Source: JALZUE01 sp051251725
Lineage (GTDB): Bacteria > Pseudomonadota > Gammaproteobacteria > Enterobacterales > Alteromonadaceae
Length of the DNA stretch: 64,000 nt
Assembly: GCA_051251725.1 (NCBI GenBank)
Contig: JBPOFN010000010.1
Span: 1-64,000 of the forward strand
Direction of reading: 5' to 3'
The notes under the pieces are model-generated. The model did no database searches. It was not told the origin of the DNA and saw nothing but the letters and a program-made list of their open reading frames with translations. How positions within the stretch are numbered: position 1 is the stretch's first letter; each line of letters begins with the position of its first letter. This document shows positions 1 through 8,124 of this stretch, one piece after another. Made by a program: the position numbers and the translations under genes.

Positions 1-169
1 TTCAAGTACAGTCTATTCAACTGTGCTAAACATCTACGCTAAGTTATTATTTTATATCTCACTCCTGAGATAACGAAGTAAGTTCGTAGCGCTAATTCAA
101 GTACAGTCTATTCAACTGTGCTAAACATCTACGCTAAGTTATTATTTTATATCTCACTCCTGAGATAAC
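1..169. repeat. Two-copy 95-bp tandem repeat
   Basis: A 74-bp segment at 1-74 recurs essentially identically at 96-169, a period of 95 bp. A further 21-bp linker sits at 75-95. The first copy touches the window edge, so more copies may lie upstream. Each unit contains a small hairpin (ATCTCA, CTCC, TGAGAT). On the minus strand the array follows tRNA-Arg, so it may be a duplicated tRNA spacer or tail. No tRNA body is inside the unit. Confidence 0.85.
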
Positions 170-243
170 AACCTTAGTTGCTTATTAACTTATTTATTCA
201 GCCTTAATATTAGCTGCCCTTAACGAATATGCCACTTAAAAAG

Positions 244-320
244 TGGCGGACGCGGCAGGAGTCGAACCTGCGACCGCCTGGTTCGTAGCCAGGTACTCTA
301 TCCAGCTGAGCTACGCGTCC
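244..320 (-). tRNA. tRNA-Arg (ACG)
   Basis: Read on the minus strand this is a 77-nt cloverleaf with a 7-bp acceptor stem (GGACGCG/CGCGTCC), the D-arm GCTC...GAGT, an anticodon stem CCTGG/CCAGG enclosing the loop CTACGAA (anticodon ACG, read as ICG), a T-arm with TTCGACT, and an encoded 3' CCA. It lies 37 bp downstream of tRNA-Ser with no terminator between them, so the two are probably co-transcribed. The encoded GCCA end is also one arm of a 7-bp hairpin with the sequence just downstream. Confidence 0.97.
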
Positions 321-357
321 ATCGTCATTTTCTACACTTAATATTATAATAATATAA

Positions 358-450
358 TGGCGGTGAGGGAGAGATTCGAACTCTCGATCGGGCTACAAAC
401 CCGATACTCCCTTAGCAGGGGAGCGCCTTCGGCCACTCGGCCACCTCACC
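358..450 (-). tRNA. tRNA-Ser (GCT)
   Basis: A 93-nt class II tRNA on the minus strand. It has acceptor stem GGTGAGG/CCTCACC, anticodon stem CTCCC/GGGAG with loop CTGCTAA (anticodon GCT), a long variable arm, the T-loop TTCGAAT and an encoded 3' CCA. It decodes AGC/AGU serine codons. It is the first gene of a tRNA-Ser/tRNA-Arg unit. Confidence 0.97.
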
Positions 451-461
451 AGTGGTTGCGC

Positions 462-489
462 ATATTAAGGGAATTTAAAATTATGTCAA
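462..489 (-). promoter_or_regulatory. Sigma-70 promoter of the tRNA-Ser/tRNA-Arg unit
   Basis: On the minus strand a perfect -35 box TTGACA (484-489) is separated by 16 bp from a -10 box TAATAT (462-467). The tRNA 5' end begins 11 nt after the -10 box. This is a strong consensus promoter in the expected place. Confidence 0.85.
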
Positions 490-627
490 ACTCTTTTTTA
501 AAATAAATGTTTGTTTGGCCAGATTTCAAGCAACTAGCCGATTTTTCATACGTTTATTAGATGGTATTAGCAAATATGCTTATTTTCCACATTTGTGAGT
601 AATGGTTAGTTAATAAAATTTAGGTAT

Positions 628-652
628 AAAAAAACCGGCTATTGCCGGTTTA
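628..652 (-). terminator. Rho-independent terminator of csrA
   Basis: The minus strand reads an 8-bp stem AAACCGGC/GCCGGTTT with a short ATA-type loop, followed by a run of seven or more T residues. It starts just after the csrA stop codon. Confidence 0.88.
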
Positions 653-655
653 TTT

Positions 656-853
656 TTAGAAAGAGTTACCAGTTGGACCAGCTTCACCCTTCTCTGATTG
701 TATTCTCATGTAAATTTCTTCACGATGAACAGAAACTTCTTTGGGTGCATTGACCCCAATACGTACCTGATTTCCTTTAACGCCTAATACTGTCACAGTA
801 ACGTCGTCCCCGATCATTAATGTTTCACCAACTCGTCTTGTTAAAATTAACAT
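656..853 (-). CDS. csrA: Carbon storage regulator CsrA
   Basis: A 65-aa protein covering the whole CsrA/RsmA family. It begins MLILTRRVGE, with the conserved RNA-binding N-terminal strand and the VHREE motif near residues 42-46. CsrA is a homodimeric mRNA-binding protein that recognises GGA motifs in leaders, blocks or stabilises translation, and controls carbon flux, motility and biofilm. The ribosome binding site AAAGGA precedes the ATG. It sits downstream of alaS, the usual gammaproteobacterial order, but the 413-bp gap and the alaS terminator suggest its own promoter. The C-terminal tail after residue 54 is the variable part of the family. Confidence 0.97.
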   Translation of the reverse strand: MLILTRRVGETLMIGDDVTVTVLGVKGNQVRIGVNAPKEVSVHREEIYMRIQSEKGEAGPTGNSF

Positions 854-1212
854 AGATAATGTTCCTTTTTCATAGTCTACTGAATATAAGCTAATATTGA
901 GAAATTAAAAATTTCATTTAATTTATCTATTGTAAGTAATAGCTAAGATAATGAAATAAGTCTAATTTCTCTTGAATCGATAAATATTCTAATTTACCTA
1001 ATCAATCAAAAATATGCACTAAAAAGCTAAATAGCTGGATAAACCAAATAATTTTTTAAAGCAAAAAAGAAAGTTGAATGAAGACTTTCTTTGTTCTCCC
1101 GAAAGGATTACACCATTGTAGCAAAATTCAACAACCACTGAATAGCAAAAACTTGCCGATAAATTGTTATTTCAAGGAATATTTGGGGGATCTGTAGGGT
1201 ATTGGCAGGTAC
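854..1212 (-). promoter_or_regulatory. csrA upstream region
   Basis: A 359-bp A/T-rich spacer between alaS and csrA without a credible ORF. It must carry the csrA promoter or promoters. A TACAAT-like -10 can be read on the minus strand near 930-935, but the -35 match is poor and no unique promoter can be assigned by eye. Confidence 0.4.
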
Positions 1213-1260
1213 GAAAAAAAGGGTATTGGTCAACCAATCACAAAAGCGACTGGTTGACCA
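1213..1260 (-). terminator. Rho-independent terminator of alaS
   Basis: On the minus strand a perfect 10-bp stem (TGGTCAACCA at 1251-1260 pairing with 1227-1236, 14-nt loop) is followed after ATACCC by a run of seven T. It begins 7 bp after the alaS stop. Confidence 0.85.
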
Positions 1261-1266
1261 GGAAGA

Positions 1267-3894
1267 TTAAGACAACTGAGCAGTGATCCAACTTTCGACA
1301 CTTGCTAGGGCAGCATCAATATTTTGTGGCTCTGTACCGCCAGCTTGCGCCATATCAGGACGCCCGCCACCTTTACCACCTACTTGCTTAGCAACATGGT
1401 TTACTAGCTCACCAGCCTTTACTTGGCCGATTAGGTCTTTAGTAACACCAGCAATTAAACTGACCTTGTCACCATTAACCGCAGCTAACATGATAATACC
1501 TGAGCCAATTTTGTTTTTAAGCTCATCAACCATTCCGCGCAAAGATTTAGCTTCTGCGCCGTCTAAGTTCGCTATTAAGGTTTTAACGCCTTGAATGTCG
1601 ATTGCTTGATTAATTAAATCTGCACCGGCCTGTGAAGCTAAGGTTTGCTTTAATTGGCTAACTTCTTTTTCTAATTGTTTACCACGAGCAATGAGTTGTT
1701 CAACTTTTTCCGCGCTGCTCGCGACATCAGATTTTACTAAACCTGAAATAGACGATAATAAATCGGCCTGTTGCTCGGTATAAGCAATAGCAGCTTCACC
1801 GGTTACTGCTTCAATACGGCGAACGCCGGCAGCAATACCTTGCTCAGAAACAATTTTGAATAAGCCGATATCACCTGATCGGTTTACGTGCACACCACCA
1901 CAAAGTTCGGTCGAATTAGCACCTAAGCTGACCACGCGTACTTCATCGTCATACTTTTCACCAAACAGTGCCATAGCGCCAGCGTCTTTGGCTGCTTCTA
2001 TGTTCATCAATTTCGTATCACGTTGATGATTCAAACGAATTTCTTGGTTTACAATGCGCTCTACTTGACGAAGTTCTTTATTAGTAACCCCTTCAAAATG
2101 AGAAAAATCGAAACGTAATTTATCCGCATCACATAATGAACCTTTTTGGGTCACATGCTCACCTAAAATAGTTCTTAAGGTTGCGTGTAATAAATGGGTT
2201 GCTGAATGGTTTTTAATAATCGCTTGGCGGCGTTCAACATCAATTTCAGCATCAACTTTGTCGTTTAAGCTGATATCACCACTGACGGTGCCTTTATGTG
2301 CAAAAGCATTACCTAGTTTAACGGTGTCTTGAACTTTAAATTCAACCCCGTTAGCTGTTCTGATAACACCAGCGTCACCGACTTGACCACCTGACTCAGC
2401 ATAAAATGGCGTATCGTCTAATACCACTAAACCTGTTTGCCCTTCAGTTAATGTTTTCACTGATTCACCATCAGCAAATAATTCAACTACTGTGGCAGTG
2501 TAACTATCTTGGGTATAACCTTTAAAGTTAGTGCTATGCTCAGATTTAACTTGCTGATTGTAATCCGTACCAAAGTTACTCGCTTGTTGCGCACGTTGAC
2601 GCTGCTGCGCCATGGCCGCATCAAAACCGTCTTGGTCGATTTTAATATTACGTTCACGGGCAATATCAGCAGTTAAATCCGCTGGAAAACCATAAGTGTC
2701 GTAAAGTTTAAAAACATCTTCACCGGCAATAGTATCGCCAGTTAAGTTGGTTAACGTATCTTCAAGTAACGCCATACCGCGATCTAACGTACGACCAAAT
2801 TGCTCTTCTTCAATACGTAACATTTTTTCAATGACGATTTGTTGCTGCGCTAACTCTGGAAAAGCTTCGCCCATTTGCTCAACTAAAGCAGGTACTAATT
2901 TATAAAAGAAGTGACCTTTGGCTTCAAGCTGATGACCATGGCGAATAGCGCGGCGAATAATGCGGCGTAAAACATAGCCGCGACCTTCATTTGATGGCAT
3001 CACACCGTCGGTAATTAAAAAGCTACAAGAACGAATGTGATCAGCAATAACTCGTAAAGATTTATTATCTAAGTCTTTACAGTCAACTAATTCAGCCGCC
3101 GCTTTAATTAGCGCTTGGAAAATATCAATTTCATAGTTGCTATGAACGCCCTGCATAATTGCCGCGATACGCTCTAAGCCCATACCTGTATCGACAGAAG
3201 GCTTAGGTAATGGTTCCATCGTACCATCGGCATGACGGTTATATTGCATGAAAACTAAGTTCCAAATTTCAATAAAACGATCACCGTCTTCTTCTGGTGA
3301 ACCTGGAGGACCACCCCAAATATGTTCACCGTGATCATAAAATATTTCAGAACATGGACCACAAGGACCAGTATCACCCATTGACCAAAAGTTATCAGAC
3401 TCATATTTTTTGTCGGCAGATTTATCACCAATACGAATAATGCGATCTTCAGGTAAGCCAATAACTTTCGCCCAATAATCAAACGCTTCATCGTCTGACT
3501 CATAAACGGTTACTAATAATTTTTCTTTTGGTAAACCTAAAACGCCAGTTAAAAAATCCCAAGCAAAGCTCATCACTTCTTCTTTGAAATAATCACCAAA
3601 GCTAAAGTTACCTAACATTTCAAAAAAGGTGTGATGGCGGGCAGTGTAACCAACATTTTCTAAATCGTTATGTTTACCACCAGCACGAACACAGCGTTGT
3701 GACGATGTTGCTCGGGTGTAATTACGCTTATCTAAGCCAGTAAAAACATCTTTAAATTGCACCATGCCAGCATTGGTAAATAATAATGTTGCGTCATTAC
3801 CTGGTACTAACGAACTACTACTAACGATTTGATGATCTTTAGCAGCAAAATATTGTAAAAATGCCTGTCTAATTTCGGCACTCGATTTAATCAT
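1267..3894 (-). CDS. alaS: Alanyl-tRNA synthetase
   Basis: Class II alanine-tRNA ligase, cytosolic, about 875 aa, the normal bacterial length. Visible are the N-terminal catalytic core starting IKSSAEIRQAF, the editing-domain zinc motif HxxxH (SATHLLH), the CxxxH motif (ELCGGVH), and the C-terminal oligomerisation domain ending in a glycine-rich GGKGGGRPDMAQAGG segment. An in-frame GTG lies four codons upstream (3906). The ATG at 3894 is preferred because AGGTGAG sits 7 nt before it. It lies 20 bp after recX and is probably transcribed with it. Confidence 0.97.
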   Translation of the reverse strand: MIKSSAEIRQAFLQYFAAKDHQIVSSSSLVPGNDATLLFTNAGMVQFKDVFTGLDKRNYTRATSSQRCVRAGGKHNDLENVGYTARHHTFFEMLGNFSFGDYFKEEVMSFAWDFLTGVLGLPKEKLLVTVYESDDEAFDYWAKVIGLPEDRIIRIGDKSADKKYESDNFWSMGDTGPCGPCSEIFYDHGEHIWGGPPGSPEEDGDRFIEIWNLVFMQYNRHADGTMEPLPKPSVDTGMGLERIAAIMQGVHSNYEIDIFQALIKAAAELVDCKDLDNKSLRVIADHIRSCSFLITDGVMPSNEGRGYVLRRIIRRAIRHGHQLEAKGHFFYKLVPALVEQMGEAFPELAQQQIVIEKMLRIEEEQFGRTLDRGMALLEDTLTNLTGDTIAGEDVFKLYDTYGFPADLTADIARERNIKIDQDGFDAAMAQQRQRAQQASNFGTDYNQQVKSEHSTNFKGYTQDSYTATVVELFADGESVKTLTEGQTGLVVLDDTPFYAESGGQVGDAGVIRTANGVEFKVQDTVKLGNAFAHKGTVSGDISLNDKVDAEIDVERRQAIIKNHSATHLLHATLRTILGEHVTQKGSLCDADKLRFDFSHFEGVTNKELRQVERIVNQEIRLNHQRDTKLMNIEAAKDAGAMALFGEKYDDEVRVVSLGANSTELCGGVHVNRSGDIGLFKIVSEQGIAAGVRRIEAVTGEAAIAYTEQQADLLSSISGLVKSDVASSAEKVEQLIARGKQLEKEVSQLKQTLASQAGADLINQAIDIQGVKTLIANLDGAEAKSLRGMVDELKNKIGSGIIMLAAVNGDKVSLIAGVTKDLIGQVKAGELVNHVAKQVGGKGGGRPDMAQAGGTEPQNIDAALASVESWITAQLS

Positions 3895-3914
3895 GTTAAC
3901 ACTCACCTAATAAA

Positions 3915-4352
3915 TTAATTTGCATTTAATACCGATAATATTTCATCGATAGAAAAACCTCGATATTGAAGAAAACGCATCCGTTTTGCTTTATCTTTGA
4001 GATCAACAACCTCAGTATCAGCATATTTTTTGCTATAAGTTTCGGTTATCTGTTGATACCAATCAACGTCTTGTTCTTGGTGTATCGAGTAACTGATATC
4101 ACTCGACACACCTTTTTGTTTTAATTCGTTTTTGATATAAAGCCAGCCATAACCCCGACTCACCCTATTTCTAAAAATACTCTCCGCAGCGCGAATATCA
4201 CTCTGATAATTTTCTTTGATTAAAAACTGAATAACTTCATCAACTTCAGGACCTTCATGATCCCGTAGTGAAAGTTTTTGCTTAAGCTCTGTTATCGTAT
4301 GCTCTCTTCTTGAGAGTAAACCGATAGATTGATGCAAGATGTTTTTATTCAA
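3915..4352 (-). CDS. recX: Regulatory protein RecX
   Basis: A 145-aa protein matching the RecX family of three-helix repeats: an N-terminal LLSRREHTITELKQKL repeat, a central RVSRGYGWLYIKNELKQKG repeat and a C-terminal RFLQYRGFSIDEIL repeat. RecX binds RecA filaments and modulates recombinase and coprotease activity. The start is a TTG at 4352 with no strong ribosome binding site. No earlier in-frame ATG was found, so the start is less certain than the identity. recA, usually the upstream neighbour, is absent; a divergent lipoprotein gene is there instead. Confidence 0.9.
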   Translation of the reverse strand: MNKNILHQSIGLLSRREHTITELKQKLSLRDHEGPEVDEVIQFLIKENYQSDIRAAESIFRNRVSRGYGWLYIKNELKQKGVSSDISYSIHQEQDVDWYQQITETYSKKYADTEVVDLKDKAKRMRFLQYRGFSIDEILSVLNAN

Positions 4353-4552
4353 AATGAACGAACGATATAATGTTTAGCGATGAGCAATAAACCGGCATTG
4401 TACCCGTAATAGGGGTAAAAATAACAGTATTTGTCAAAATTTCTATCAGAAAAAAAATTACTTTTGATAAATTTTTACATTGCTTAAATAATCACGCAAA
4501 ATGAAAAGCATTGAACTTAGTAAATTTACAGATATCTTCATCAGGGAATATT

Positions 4553-6571
4553 ATGAAGCACCAGCTTAAAAATATATCGTATCGAATTATTTTTCTATTA
4601 AATATCATTATTCTAACAGCATGTAGTGGCGGCTCGGGAGGCAAGGAACCGACAACTCCAACTGACCCTGGCAATCCTGACAATGGTTATGTAATGAATG
4701 TTGATAAATCGACCATTGCTTTTAGAAATGAAGTGGCCACTCCTTTAACCGCATCGCATCAAATTGCTATTACTTATGTCGGTGAAGGTTTGTTAATCGG
4801 CTTTGCGCCTGGTAGTTCCGCTGTTCCTTGGGCTGAATATCAACTTTCAGACTCAACAGCGACTTCAGCAACGCTTACTATTAACCTTAAAGATGCCGAT
4901 TTATTTATCCCAGGCAGTTATGAGACCACCTTAAGGTTAACAACAGGTAATATCAGTACCCAAGATTTTGCTTATCAAGATATCAAGATGACATTTGATA
5001 TTTGGCAAGTCGATACCGCAACAACAAATGTGGTTTTTGAAGAATTATTTGGCGCCAATACCATTGCCAATCAAACGATCGATATTGTTGCTTCCGGTAG
5101 TAACTGGACCTTAAGTGAAGACGCCAGTTGGTTGTCAATTGACGTGAATAGCGGCAATGCCAATCAAACAGTAACGTTAACAGCAGATCCAACTCAAGTT
5201 GCTACTGCCGGCGCTTTTACCACGACTTTAGTGCTTACTGAAACAGACTCAGGAGTCAGTAAAGAAATTCCGGTATTAATGGCATTAGACGCAGTGAGAA
5301 TGACCAGTAACTACCCTGCCGTCGGTTTATATCAATTAACCGATAAAAGTCGCTTATCGGAAACAGTGAATATTACGAATAATAGTAGTGATACTATTAC
5401 TTGGCAGGCCGAAAGTAATGTCACTTGGTTGTCTTTAACGCTTGACCAAATTAATAATCAACTAACCATTACAAAAAATGCAGAAGTGGTTGCCGACGGC
5501 CAATATAACGCTGAAGTGGCGTTAACTTCTATCACTAACGGCGTTGCTGAAACTAACACCATCTATATCGGCTATCATCAGTCAACTCAGGCAACGAGCA
5601 CTACTGATTTAGTCGACTTTAATGTTGAAACGGTACAGAGTGTTGCCTTTGACCCGATCAGACCGCTTATTTATTTAGTCGGCACTGACAAAATTACAGT
5701 TCACCATTTGTTTACCGGCCAACAAGCCAGTGCAATACCTACGCCAATGCAGTTAACCCATTTAGCCATTTCACCTAGTGGCCAATATTTATTGGCCTCA
5801 GCTAATACTGGCACCACTAACGAGCCAATCATTCATGTTTACCGTATTAATTTATTAGATCAAAGCATCGCTAAAATAAGCCTGCCAAGTGAAAATGCGA
5901 TTATCTCGATGCCGCAATTTATTGCCTCAATTGAAGGTGCTGAAATTATCATCACCCAATTCCAAGAATACGCGACCCTCGACTTAACCCGACATTATTG
6001 GGATCTCGACAATGCTTTTACTTACAACACAGTGCAGCAAGCGGCTGATACCAATAAGGTCACCTATTTAAGAACAACCAATACCACACCTTCTGAATCA
6101 AGCTTTGTCACTCACGAAATTGAATACAATAGCTTTGCTGATAAAAAGATAAATATTAACCTCGATAATACTTTTACTTCGGCGACCTACCAAGGGGCAG
6201 CGCCGAAATATTTTGATATTTCCAATCAAGGTGATGTCATTTACACCGCCCAAAATGAAAGTGAATGGTTATCAGCAAGTAATGGAGAATATATTGAAAA
6301 CGGAGTGTTATTTAATACTGCTAACACATCAAGTACGGATGTGAAAACTGATAAACAAGATAATAGCTATTTTTATCGTGTTCGGGGAACTGGAGAGAAT
6401 AACGAGCAACTGGTATTTTCATTAACAAAATATGATAATGCGCAAAATCAACTTTGGTCTATGGACATAGATAATGGCTCAGGCTCTAGTTTTATTAATA
6501 CAAATTTCCACCGTTTTATTACTTATGATAATGTCGCTGAAACTTGGTTTGTCACCTCATTTCAAGACTAA
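4553..6571 (+). CDS. Lipoprotein with BACON-like domains and a propeller-like C-terminal half
   Basis: A 672-aa protein. The ATG at 4553 is preferred over an upstream in-frame start (4511) because AGGGA lies 5 nt before it and it opens a type II signal peptide ending LTAC (Cys24). A Ser/Gly/Pro/Thr-rich linker follows. Two consecutive segments (about residues 160-250 and 265-340) carry the BACON hallmark WTL..DASWLSI / ITWQ..VTWLSL, a beta-sandwich fold often found in surface proteins. The C-terminal half contains segments such as VAFDPIRPLIYLVG and LAISPSGQYLLA that resemble beta-propeller blades. No catalytic motif is visible. It is probably an outer-membrane or periplasmic binding or scaffold lipoprotein; function unknown. 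It is divergent from recX and ends at a strong terminator. Confidence 0.75.
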   Translation: MKHQLKNISYRIIFLLNIIILTACSGGSGGKEPTTPTDPGNPDNGYVMNVDKSTIAFRNEVATPLTASHQIAITYVGEGLLIGFAPGSSAVPWAEYQLSDSTATSATLTINLKDADLFIPGSYETTLRLTTGNISTQDFAYQDIKMTFDIWQVDTATTNVVFEELFGANTIANQTIDIVASGSNWTLSEDASWLSIDVNSGNANQTVTLTADPTQVATAGAFTTTLVLTETDSGVSKEIPVLMALDAVRMTSNYPAVGLYQLTDKSRLSETVNITNNSSDTITWQAESNVTWLSLTLDQINNQLTITKNAEVVADGQYNAEVALTSITNGVAETNTIYIGYHQSTQATSTTDLVDFNVETVQSVAFDPIRPLIYLVGTDKITVHHLFTGQQASAIPTPMQLTHLAISPSGQYLLASANTGTTNEPIIHVYRINLLDQSIAKISLPSENAIISMPQFIASIEGAEIIITQFQEYATLDLTRHYWDLDNAFTYNTVQQAADTNKVTYLRTTNTTPSESSFVTHEIEYNSFADKKININLDNTFTSATYQGAAPKYFDISNQGDVIYTAQNESEWLSASNGEYIENGVLFNTANTSSTDVKTDKQDNSYFYRVRGTGENNEQLVFSLTKYDNAQNQLWSMDIDNGSGSSFINTNFHRFITYDNVAETWFVTSFQD

Positions 6572-6623
6572 CTAAACGGTACTGCTTGTTATAAAGCTAA
6601 GCTTTTATAAGCAAGCACTTATT

Positions 6624-6659
6624 AAAAAGATCGGTAGTTATTGCTACCGATCTTTTTTT
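6624..6659 (+). terminator. Rho-independent terminator of the BACON lipoprotein gene
   Basis: A perfect 14-bp stem (6624-6637 with 6644-6657, core GATCGGTAG/CTACCGATC) has a 6-nt loop and continues into a T run. It lies 50 bp after the stop. Confidence 0.92.
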
Positions 6660-6727
6660 ATAACCACGCGAAATCTTAGCACACGCTTTAAGCTCAAGCC
6701 TCAAGCCTCAAGCATTAAATTTTTAGC

Positions 6728-6754
6728 AAAAAAAACCAATCAACAGACTGGTTT
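6728..6754 (-). terminator. Rho-independent terminator of tyrS
   Basis: On the minus strand a 9-bp stem (AAACCAGTC with GATTGGTTT, one G-T pair) has a 4-nt loop and is followed by eight T residues. It is 25 bp after the tyrS stop. Confidence 0.85.
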
Positions 6755-6779
6755 TATATGTTATCAATAGCAATAAAGA

Positions 6780-7967
6780 TTAGCTGATAGTCACGCGGGC
6801 AAATTTTCGTTTTCCCACTTGATATACCGCTGTGCCTGAGCTGATCGCTAACTTATTATCAGTGACTTTTTCACCGTCAATTTTCGCTGCGCCTTGTTTG
6901 ATCATTCGCATCGCTTCTGAAGTACTTGCGACCAAACCAGCCTCTTTCAATAAATTAGTAATGGCTAACTCACCTGAAAATGTAAACTCTGGCATTTCAT
7001 CTGGCATCGCGCCTTTTTGAAAGCGATTAATAAATTCTTGATGGGCGGCTTCCGCTGCCGCTTGATCATGAAAACGCGCAATAATTTCTTTCGCTAATTC
7101 AATTTTAACATCACGTGGATTTTTACCGGTTTCAATATCAGCTTTAAATTGCTCTACTTCAGCAAGTGGTCTAAAACTTAATAATTGATAATAGCGCCAC
7201 ATCAAGTCATCAGAAATTGACATGATCTTACCGAACATATCTGATGGTGCATCAGTAATGCCAATATAATTACCTAACGATTTAGACATTTTTTGCACGC
7301 CATCTAAACCTTCTAATAATGGCATCATCAAGACTGTTTGCGGACGTTGGCCTTCAGATTTTTGCAGTTCACGCCCCATCAATAAATTGAATTTTTGGTC
7401 GGTGCCACCTAACTCAACATCAGACTCTAAAGCAACAGAATCCCAACCTTGTACTAGCGGATACATAAATTCATGTATTGCGATTGCTTGACCGCCAGCG
7501 TAACGCTTTTTAAAATCATCACGCTCCATCATACGGGCAACCGTTTGACGAGAGGCTAATTTTAACATGCCTGCCGAGCCTAACGCTTCCATCCACGTTG
7601 AGTTAAATTCAACCCGTGTTTTAGCCGGATCTAAAATTTTAAAAACCTGCTCTTTGTAAGTTTCAGCATTGGCTAAAACATCTTCTTTAGTGAGCGGTTT
7701 ACGAGTAACATTTTTACCTGTCGGGTCACCAATCATGCCGGTGAAATCACCGATCAGAAAAATAACCTCATGGCCTTGCAGTTGAAACTGTCGTAATTTG
7801 TTAATCAGAACGGTGTGACCTAAATGCAAATCTGGCGCTGTTGGATCAAATCCCGCTTTAATTTTTAACGGTTTACCTTGCTTAAGTTTTTCTAATAATT
7901 CATCTTCTAGCAAGATTTCTTCTGCACCGCGCTTTAACTCTGCAAACGCTTGGCTGACATCGGTCAT
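6780..7967 (-). CDS. tyrS: Tyrosyl-tRNA synthetase
   Basis: Class I tyrosine-tRNA ligase, 395 aa. The HIGH-type motif is HLGH (about residues 48-51, within APDLHLGHTV) and the KMSKS loop is exact. A C-terminal S4 RNA-binding domain ends KRKFARVTIS. The HLGH signature and the length of about 400 aa fit the TyrZ-like subfamily rather than the roughly 420-aa enterobacterial TyrS; the subfamily call is inferred. The ATG at 7967 begins MTDVSQAFAEL. It is divergent from the M23 peptidase-anmK pair, a frequent arrangement in Alteromonadales and Vibrionales. Confidence 0.95.
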   Translation of the reverse strand: MTDVSQAFAELKRGAEEILLEDELLEKLKQGKPLKIKAGFDPTAPDLHLGHTVLINKLRQFQLQGHEVIFLIGDFTGMIGDPTGKNVTRKPLTKEDVLANAETYKEQVFKILDPAKTRVEFNSTWMEALGSAGMLKLASRQTVARMMERDDFKKRYAGGQAIAIHEFMYPLVQGWDSVALESDVELGGTDQKFNLLMGRELQKSEGQRPQTVLMMPLLEGLDGVQKMSKSLGNYIGITDAPSDMFGKIMSISDDLMWRYYQLLSFRPLAEVEQFKADIETGKNPRDVKIELAKEIIARFHDQAAAEAAHQEFINRFQKGAMPDEMPEFTFSGELAITNLLKEAGLVASTSEAMRMIKQGAAKIDGEKVTDNKLAISSGTAVYQVGKRKFARVTIS

Positions 7968-8124
7968 TAATTCGCTCCAAATATTCGGACATTTTTAGGA
8001 TATTGGCGCGAATTCTACTGTAAATTTAGCTAAGGTGAAAACCCTATAGCTGTTTCATTTAATTATTTTTGTTATAGTGTCACTAAAGCTTATGTTAGAA
8101 ACCAACAAATAGTTAGTTAAGATT

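Noticed and set aside
1..169. Repeats as possible CRISPR or duplicated tRNA genes
   Set aside because: Only two copies with a long 95-bp unit, no spacers of constant length, and no cloverleaf within the unit.
1283..1594. A 103-codon plus-strand ORF opposite alaS
   Set aside because: It is the antisense shadow of conserved alaS codons; no ribosome binding site or family similarity.
6690..6714. Three short CAAGCCT-type direct repeats after the BACON lipoprotein gene
   Set aside because: Too short and few to support a named element.
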